Assembly (NCBI GenBank): GCA_000226015.1
Contig: JH152916.1
Span: forward strand, 87,808 to 111,532
Direction of reading: 5' to 3'
Source: Mnemiopsis leidyi
Lineage: Eukaryota; Ctenophora; Tentaculata; Lobata; Bolinopsidae
DNA length: 23,725 nucleotides
The translations under genes were made by a program, and so were the position numbers. Positions within the stretch are counted from its first letter, which is position 1. Each line of letters opens with the position of its first letter. Below the pieces are notes generated by a model. It did not search any database. It was not told the origin of the DNA and saw only the letters and a program-made list of their open reading frames with translations. This document shows, one piece after another, positions 20,301-23,725 of the stretch.

Positions 20301-21049
20301 CCCTCTCCACTCAGTCTCGATGTGAACAAGGATGTTTCTGATGGTTTGTTGCTTAGTTTTTACAAGGATGTTTCTGATGGTTTGTAGCTTAGTTTTTACA
20401 AGGATGTTTCTGATGGTTTGTTGCTTACTTTTTTCAAGGATTTTTCTGATGGTTTGTTGCTTACTTTTTACAAGGATGTGTCTGATGGTTTGTAGCTTAG
20501 TTTTTACAAGGTTGTGTCTGACGGTTTGTTGCTTACTTTTTACAAGGATGTGTTGATGGTTTGTAGCTTAGTTTTTACAAGGATGTGTTGATGGTTTGTA
20601 GCTTAGTTTTACATGGATGTGTATGATGACTTGCTGCTTATTTTTGGTTCATACAATGGGTCGAAGCTTTTATCTTTCGTGCAAGTACTACTTGTTATCG
20701 AACATTTCATTGTTGTTTCTCAAATAGCAGCTAAAACGTTGTGTGTTACTAACGTGTAAAACTTTCAGCCAGCAAAGATGGAGGCGAAGTTATAGAGAAG
20801 ATTTTACCGCCAACCCCGCCCAAAGAATCAAAGAAGCAGAAGAAAATATTTGACATTCGAATTGTGAGTACTTTTCTTTGTGTGAATAGATTGCATTGAT
20901 GAAACAGTCCTCTCAGAAATAACTAAAAAGCATAAATTTTTGGCACAATCGGCACTGAAGTCAATAAGGTTTAACTTAGTGTTAATTAATTAGTTTTAAT
21001 CCATACCATTAAACTTCCGCAGCCACCAAAGAAGCGAGTGCGAAGTTGA
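11027..21049 (+). CDS. CECR2: CECR2-like bromodomain chromatin protein (5' partial)
   Basis: Reconstructed exons: 11027-11186, 11547-11651, 11899-12066, 12690-12792, 15340-15437, 15573-15735, 15878-16008, 16369-16495, 17065-17169, 17476-17596, 17896-18019, 18172-18241, 18651-18760, 18897-19013, 19169 to 19924 or 20010, 20242 or 20258 to 20343, 20769-20863 and 21023-21049 (TGA). Splice phases match across every junction up to 19013 and across the last three exons. The visible protein is roughly 850-900 residues. CECR2 is a nuclear bromodomain subunit that works with ISWI-type (SNF2L/SNF2H) remodellers and reads acetyl-lysine. The single bromodomain, the segment HWSVATTTLRE with downstream LYRNL and LPKI upstream of it, and the Tyr/His/Pro-rich C-terminus all fit CECR2. 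Upstream exons, including any DDT-like region, were not found. The frame within 19260-20260 is unresolved. Confidence 0.75.
11190..11397. repeat. (CTGT)n microsatellite starting at a 5' splice site
   Basis: The tetranucleotide array begins three or four bases after the donor GTATCTG at 11187 and runs about 200 bp with interruptions. The long Cys/Leu/Ser-rich open frame across it is an artefact. Confidence 0.92.
12067..12235. repeat. 21-bp minisatellite starting exactly at a donor
   Basis: About eight copies of a 21-bp unit (TAATTACTTG then TTAATTAGTTG) begin at the first intron base of the intron after 12066. Most copies re-create GTAATT, the donor hexamer actually used. Confidence 0.88.
12911..12946. 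repeat. 12-bp triplication
   Basis: TAGGATTTGTCA occurs three times in tandem within the large fourth intron of the CECR2-like gene. Confidence 0.9.
13268..14341 (-). CDS. Divergent rhodopsin-like GPCR nested in a CECR2 intron
   Basis: A 357-residue, single-exon seven-transmembrane receptor on the strand opposite the host gene, wholly inside its 12793-15339 intron. Features seen: NFT at 6-8 (possible N-glycosylation), and GD at 35-36 where GN is usual in TM1. LAVSD with D66 lies in TM2, W86 in ECL1 and C93 at the top of TM3, with a probable partner cysteine in YTCGY of ECL2. The DRY motif is replaced by YKL (117-119) followed by LIVVLPL. TM6 has NLPW, and TM7 has NFYIY in place of NPxxY. The tail is Ser/Arg/Pro-rich. 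Loss of the DRY arginine and NPxxY proline suggests atypical signalling, but the frame is intact. It is not close to the three receptors at 3629-8841. The ligand is unknown. Confidence 0.88.
   Translation of the reverse strand: MVRLDNFTMYGVHDNLERGLLISFNSLVALSTYTGDTAVIVGITKYNALRLHKVLVVVILHLAVSDLLLTTFEVFPQIVSLISQGWMLGHVICILGPNINAVCLDATCGITCLLTVYKLLIVVLPLKSGAWTARRAHLLCGVFWGVGLLQPARTVCWFFMKSGAIYFSYKDYTCGYDLSFTKAPMWLERFAFYFSYGGLLLVIIILIATSILLLKKARSLALKRGQNLRWQGVLTVIESTSVYLISNLPWFIVSVGGWYFNKEYTLSTWRFVLFISNLNIMANFYIYSITVRSFRDFLARTVFKVGRRLSVPGVPVRSPIVLRPSPSRSSRSYTNLRLTVLGPTPRVEVRPMEHTRM
14342..15339. other. Remainder of intron 4 and presumed promoter of nested GPCR
   Basis: This AT-rich intronic sequence lies upstream of the minus-strand receptor start and ends at the acceptor TTCCTTCAG (15339). 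A CACGTG at 14783-14788 is the only notable motif. The open frame at 14995-15213 looks like chance. Confidence 0.45.
15340..15437 (+). other. CECR2: CECR2-like exon 5: Asp/Glu-rich tract
   Basis: The exon starts in phase 1 after the acceptor at 15339. It encodes a run of about 20 acidic residues (GAA/GAG codons) then QGKDSEKKSPSK. The donor is GTATAA, a weak match; reading through it gives a stop within two codons. The next exon (15573) begins in the matching phase, which supports the call. Such acidic tracts are common in chromatin proteins, and the GAA/GAG run is prone to length change. Confidence 0.72.
15573..15735 (+). other. CECR2: CECR2-like exon 6: AT-hook-like basic exon
   Basis: Encodes a basic, proline/glycine-rich stretch with GRKRGPGRPTPGRPT, which contains the AT-hook core RGPGRP (minor-groove DNA binding) and a second partial GRP, then a helix-prone segment IKDQIAEAMLLRDKEKK. 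Human CECR2 also has an AT-hook-like GRPPK stretch, although N-terminal to this position. Phase 0 in, phase 1 out. Confidence 0.7.
16524..16775. repeat. 18-bp minisatellite, 14 copies
   Basis: Fourteen copies of ATCTGTCCTTGTCACTCG (252 bp exactly) with C/T and T/A variants lie 28 bp downstream of the donor at 16495. Because 18 is a multiple of three, both strands stay open and give repetitive reading frames that are not genes. Confidence 0.96.
16867..16945. repeat. 20-bp short tandem repeat
   Basis: Three to four imperfect copies of a unit like GGGTAATTATGACTCATTT lie in the same intron as the 18-bp array. Confidence 0.75.
17157..17275. repeat. 33-bp minisatellite spanning an exon-intron junction
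   Basis: The unit combines the last 13 exon bases (GTCATTTACCCTG) and the first 20 intron bases (GTATTTCAATTATTTGCTGT). There are four copies, the last shortened. Donor-like GT follows exon ends at 17169, 17202, 17235 and 17268, exactly 33 bp apart, so every copy is an in-phase donor candidate (phase 1). No stop occurs until after the fourth copy. Confidence 0.93.
17476..18241 (+). other. CECR2: CECR2-like exons 10-12
   Basis: Exon 10 (17476-17596, phase 1 to 2) encodes a basic segment starting KRSFVNRHKRIKALK; exon 11 (17896-18019, phase 2 to 0) encodes a Ser/Lys/Arg-rich stretch with KPKRRSNSRRKK; exon 12 (18172-18241, phase 0 to 1) encodes TPVSFTALLSEGG then HYPAPHYY, the start of the His/Tyr/Pro-rich region. 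The codon split across exons 10 and 11 reads serine. The basic runs could serve nuclear import or nucleosome contact. Confidence 0.72.
17578..17712. repeat. 34-bp minisatellite spanning an exon-intron junction
   Basis: The unit contains 19 exon bases (GTAGAGATTCTATAACCAG) plus 15 intron bases (GTAATTAGTCAATTA). Four copies place donor sites after 17596, 17630, 17664 and 17698, each 34 bp apart. Since 34 is not a multiple of three and the intron start is GTAA, use of later copies would meet an immediate in-frame TAA. Confidence 0.93.
18242..18541. repeat. 20-bp minisatellite starting at a donor, 15 copies
   Basis: Fifteen copies of GTACGTGAATACGTATTTCA run from the first intron base after exon 12. 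The first copy (GTACGTAAC...) contains the used donor, and every full copy repeats GTACGT. Variant copies near 18470-18500 contain the perfect palindrome GAATACGTATTC, so the array can fold into hairpins. Confidence 0.95.
18651..19013 (+). other. CECR2: CECR2-like exons 13-14
   Basis: Exon 13 (18651-18760) encodes GYPYHPGYAPYYYGYYDPYR and a His/Pro stretch; exon 14 (18897-19013) encodes LAPRPMTRKRVPC... with paired LPK repeats (HLPKSHLPKP). Phases are 1 to 0 and 0 to 0. The donor of exon 14 is GTACTT, a weak match. The Tyr/Pro-rich low-complexity sequence fits the disordered C-terminal half of CECR2 proteins. Confidence 0.7.
19169..20010 (+). other. CECR2: CECR2-like large C-terminal exon with frame discontinuity
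   Basis: From 19169 one frame encodes VREDLILRDLAASQ... then a Lys/Glu run, and ends at TAG 19376-19378. A second frame (open from 19343) carries STIEPSTGDKENGPVQ, an Ala/Pro/Lys stretch and a strongly biased His/Tyr/Asn/Gln segment (about 19650-19900) with the duplicated unit HHPHQQNY; it ends at TAG 19963-19965. After about 19890 the first frame again looks coding (QQYAQVAAQPPHSAQYPP) and reaches a donor at 20010. Possible explanations are: a short purine-rich intron 19260-19360 (phase 1, GTGAGA donor) plus a donor at 19924; single-base indels in the A-rich or CAG-rich runs; or a decayed allele. The His/Tyr-rich frame is certain from composition; the joins are not. Confidence 0.6.
20242..21049 (+). 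other. CECR2: CECR2-like final three exons
   Basis: The first of these exons ends at 20343 (phase 1) and encodes REQEVEPPKRKQAPPSPLSL. Its start is ambiguous: the obvious acceptor at 20224 puts a TAA in frame, whereas acceptors at 20241 (phase 1) or 20257 (phase 2) fit the donors at 19924 or 20010 respectively. Exon 20769-20863 encodes ASKDGGEVIEKILPPTPPKE... and KKQKK; the last exon 21023-21049 encodes PPKKRVRS then TGA. The PPKKRVR tail and PPKRK segment look like nuclear localisation signals. Confidence 0.68.
20328..20640. repeat. 36-bp minisatellite spanning an exon-intron junction
   Basis: The unit combines 16 exon bases (AAGGATGTTTCTGATG) with 20 intron bases (GTTTGTTGCTTAGTTTTTAC). 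About eight copies follow, the later ones slightly shortened. Each copy repeats the donor GATG|GTTTGT and an acceptor-like TTGCTTAG or TAGCTTAG. Use of the second donor would add 12 in-frame residues; the second copy then brings a TAG. Confidence 0.93.
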
Positions 21050-22350
21050 CGAAAAGAACTCGACCTCTAGGACAAACCTTTTTCTCACACTAATACTTTA
21101 CCAGTTACCTCTCAGCACTGGCAGATTTATTTAGCCGTATTTAATTCATTTTTACCCTCGTGATCTTAAACCAAGCAAGTTGACTAATGCTAATTGTCAA
21201 ATAATGAACATTTTATTTGATTAAATGACAATTTGTTATATAAAGGCGAACAGTGAAGCAAGAGTTTTTGTATTCTAATACAAATAAGATTTGTGAAGGT
21301 TTACAAGGAGGTGGTGGTAAACAGGCCACCACTGGTGGAAGTTTCTGAAAATGATGGTAATTTCAATCCGGAAGTTTCCACAACGTTTTCTTCTTTTAAA
21401 TGGATTTTTTTACATTTACGACTGCTCGAAGTTTAGTGGCAGTGCTCAGAAATGATTAATTGTATTTGTCAGGTTTTTGTTTAAGTTGAATGATAATAAT
21501 ATGATCATCACGTATTTGTATATGAACTGAACATTTTCTTTCGCTGTATGGTCCGATGAATATATCATGTTCATGCGGTCAGCGAGTGGTAGTTGAGTTT
21601 CAAGTTAAGTTATGATTAAACGATGCAATAGCAAGATTTGATAAATTATATAAACTAATTTCTACTTCCCAACCCCTCTAAGAAAACCTATGATACTGAT
21701 AGTTGCCACTTGGAGTGCGTTATCAATAGATAGTGTAATAGGTCTACGCATAATTCTCAGAATTGTTTTAGACACTGATGTTTGTCAATTCTCATGTTAG
21801 TCCGCCAAACAGAAACTTGCGGTTAAATTTGAAAGACGGTGCACTTTTGATTTGATAAAGGGCAAAGACATAATAATGGTTGACTAATCAGCATTCGACT
21901 TAAGTTTAATCATCCTATGTTGAATAAACGAAATTCTATGAAATAGTTTCTAATTTTCGAATTATACAGTGATTTTGATACTAATTGTAGCCTTATCCCC
22001 TACGTTAGAGCTATCTGGTTTTTGTCTTGCACCAATCAAACACCTAAGTGGAAATTATAATTATTAAATTCTTGAAAACAGAACTACAACTTTGTTCAAA
22101 CACGATCTTCTGGTTTTTATAATCAAGCCAGACTGGTATTTACTTGATAAGATTTTGAATAAGCTTCAGCATTCAGTTACAATGGTATTGATATTAAATG
22201 TTTACAGTTACTGTTATTTAAACAATGCGTTTTTCTCTTTCAAATGGAATATGGATTGTGAAATAAAAACAGGGCTGCAAACCAAAAAACAACGATTATC
22301 AGTTTGAAGGCTTTTTAATTTTAAAGTGACTTATAGTAAATTTTAATTTT
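21050..22350. other. 3' flank of the CECR2-like gene
   Basis: AT-rich sequence with no convincing exon. AATAAA at 21923-21928 is a possible distal poly(A) signal. The 71-codon open frame at 22092-22307 is of biased AT-rich composition and probably not coding. Confidence 0.45.
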
Positions 22351-22437
22351 AGCCTCACGTTGCGGCCCCAGGCCCGTTCTCGCACTTCGCAGCAGGGCCA
22401 TACAATTACAAATACAATTACAACATCTTTACGGGCG

Positions 22438-22683
22438 ATGAGCGTCAAGAATGAAGAATTTCTGTCGCCATACCAGAAATTCGTGATAGCCGCGACAGTA
22501 GGTTATCAACCTACAAATAAATCATCGCCGGAAACTACAGCTTTGAGGTTTTTACACGCAATTTTCGCAGCTCCTTTGTCTGACTTTGTCCGAACCTCAT
22601 TCGAAGCGAATAGAGGGAATAAATTGACAGGAGGGTGCGCGCTGCCGTACATCAGCTCCTGTGCTAAACTTAACAATTGTTAG
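22438..22683 (+). CDS. Unrecognised 81-codon open reading frame
   Basis: Starts ATGAGCGTCAAG and ends TAG at 22683. The product begins MSVKNEEFLSPYQKF, has a mixed, protein-like composition (no low complexity) and contains no motif I can name. It crosses one copy of the 25-bp palindromic repeat (22492-22516), which argues for chance or for a repeat-invaded gene. Upstream in-frame codons are open back to about 22360. It could be a fragment of an organelle free-standing ORF; this is a guess. Confidence 0.25.
   Translation: MSVKNEEFLSPYQKFVIAATVGYQPTNKSSPETTALRFLHAIFAAPLSDFVRTSFEANRGNKLTGGCALPYISSCAKLNNC
22492..22516 (+). repeat. 25-bp inverted repeat, left copy
   Basis: This 25-mer is the exact reverse complement of 23701-23725. 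Its core GTAGGTTATCAACCTAC is itself a hairpin (7-bp stem, 3-base loop), flanked by GCGACA on the left. An additional CTGTCGC at 22462-22468 can pair with GCGACAG at 22492-22498. Confidence 0.92.
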
Positions 22684-22788
22684 ATTGAATTTGTATAGCA
22701 CGCGCAGCCTCGGCCTCACGACAATTTTTATTTACTTGCAATTGCTTTGCGAATGAGAGTTTGTCTGTTGTACTTGCGTTGCTACGGG

Positions 22789-22811
22789 GCGGCAGCAGGT
22801 CAGGCAACGTC
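22789..22811. repeat. 23-bp inverted repeat with 23290-23312
   Basis: The 23 bases starting GCGGCAGCAGGT are the exact reverse complement of 23290-23312. Beyond this the match continues (TCTGACAA) after a 6-base insertion in the left copy. Confidence 0.9.
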
Positions 22812-22855
22812 GGCGTCTGACAATGTTGTGCCTTGCTACACGTTGCATAGCCCTG

Positions 22856-22872
22856 CTGCCGCGTAGCGGCAG
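22856..22872. repeat. GC hairpin CTGCCGC-gta-GCGGCAG
   Basis: A perfect 7-bp stem with a 3-base loop. The same element recurs at 22969-22985 with loop gaa, and a longer relative (9-bp stem GCTGCCGCG/CGCGGCAGC) spans 23414-23447. A damaged copy lies near 23304-23320. Confidence 0.92.
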
Positions 22873-22900
22873 CCTCCGGCGCGCGCGGCGGCGTGGCCGC

Positions 22901-23510
22901 AAGGGTCACAACGTGAGACAAGTTGTGCCAGTACAGCGCGTTCACTTGCTAGACGTTTCCCAGCCCTGCTGCCGCGAAGCGGCAGCCTCCGCGGCGCGCG
23001 TCAATTTTTATTGAAAAGGGTCACAGCTCAGCGCAAGACAAGCGTTCACCTGACCACAAACCAGGTGCTTGCACCATGCGCGGCGGCTGCTACCTCTTGA
23101 CGAGATGATACCCGTCTAACGTTCTAACAAAACGCCAGGATCAGTAGAGCAGAAAGCTGCGAGTCGGGTAACATCTCGACCACCGCGCACAATACTTATA
23201 CAAATACAATCATATAACCAAACGCTTACGCGAGCAAAAGGGCTTTAGTTCTAAAGCAACATATATCCTTGCTACTAGTTGCCTTGTCAGACGTTGCCTG
23301 ACCTGCTGCCGCGAAGCTGCCGTCGCGTCCCCATATTTTCAATAAAAAATTTAATTAATTTGAAAATGATCAATGATATGGGCCGCAACGCAAGGTAAAC
23401 GTTGCCTAGCGTTGCTGCCGCGGCCGCTTTGCGAAGCGCGCGGCAGCGCCCCGGAAAATTATTAAAATTTTTAACAAAATTTTTCGAAAAGGGTTACAAC
23501 GTGAGACAAG
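22901..23510. repeat. Dispersed repeat family AAGGGTCACAACGTGAGACA
   Basis: Copies occur at 22901-22922, 23014-23041 (diverged) and 23487-23510 (AAAAGGGTTACAACGTGAGA then CAAG). Two further families accompany it: a CACCTGACC/CCAGGTGCTTGC element at 23047-23072 and 23541-23560, and a CAAAAGGGCT..TAAAGCAACA element at 23236-23262 and 23578-23603. Confidence 0.8.
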
Positions 23511-23700
23511 CGCGAAGCTTGCGTAAGTACGTGGTTTTTTCACCTAACCAGGTGCTTACGCACAGCTGCGACGCTTGCAAAAGGGCTCTGGTTAAAGCAA
23601 CACATTTCTAGCCTGGCGAAGAAATAATATCTGGACGCGCATCGCCAATCGCCTCTTAATGAATAGTGGCACCTAGTAAATAAAGGTTTTACTGTTCGTC

Positions 23701-23725
23701 TTGTAGGTTGATAACCTACTGTCGC
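23701..23725 (-). repeat. 25-bp inverted repeat, right copy
   Basis: Exact reverse complement of 22492-22516, reaching the last base of the window. Whether the match extends beyond cannot be seen; inside, the two copies diverge immediately. Confidence 0.92.

Larger units (their letters stand above)
22351..23725. other. Compositionally foreign, palindrome-rich segment
   Basis: From about 22350 the sequence switches to alternating GC-rich hairpins and very AT-rich spacers (for example near 23331-23370 and 23455-23485). Several families of short dispersed repeats occur in both orientations. This texture is known from chlorophyte plastid and mitochondrial genomes and is unlike the preceding 22 kb. 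It may be algal DNA joined by misassembly, an organelle-to-nucleus insertion, or a distinct local repeat element. No known organelle gene was recognised. Confidence 0.5.

Noticed and set aside
22670-22945. 91-codon minus-strand open frame in the GC-rich segment
   Set aside because: It crosses the inverted repeats and GC hairpin and is rich in Ala/Thr/Gln as expected from the repeat composition. No domain was seen.

Overview
The window looks like nuclear DNA from an animal. It carries four rhodopsin-type seven-transmembrane receptor (GPCR) genes and one multi-exon chromatin gene with GT-AG introns, mostly 135-620 bp long. The intergenic and intronic DNA is AT-rich and full of micro- and minisatellites. 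Rhodopsin-like GPCRs next to a CECR2-type bromodomain protein fit a metazoan, perhaps an early-branching one. The species cannot be named from the sequence. The last 1.4 kb (22351-23725) has a different character: GC-rich palindromic hairpins set in very AT-rich spacers. It resembles a green-algal organelle genome and may be foreign or chimeric.

Layout. 1-107 is an AC microsatellite. 900-1660 is a dense cluster of CCAAT boxes and CACGTG E-boxes, probably a promoter, but its gene is not identified. 3629-8841 is a receptor cluster. Two intronless, very similar paralogues are transcribed divergently (3629-4693 minus, 6062-7051 plus). A third, more distant paralogue on the minus strand (7485-8841) is split by two short introns. 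8842-11026 shows no gene.

11027-21049 on the plus strand holds most of a CECR2-like gene. In order it has a conserved pre-bromodomain segment, basic and acidic linkers, the bromodomain (exons at 15878-17169), a His/Tyr/Pro-rich C-terminal region and a basic nuclear-localisation-like tail. The 5' exons, including any DDT-like domain, were not found. The 2.5-kb fourth visible intron contains a complete fourth GPCR gene on the opposite strand (13268-14341).

The most unusual observation is that at least five, perhaps six, introns of the CECR2-like gene begin with a tandem repeat anchored on the 5' splice site. In three of them the repeat unit contains both the last exon bases and the first intron bases, so the donor site itself is present four to eight times in a row. 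In two cases the period is a multiple of three and the next donor copies stay in phase. This suggests donor-seeded minisatellites that could create tandem alternative donors. All exon calls come from reading frame, splice consensus and phase only; no transcript evidence was available.
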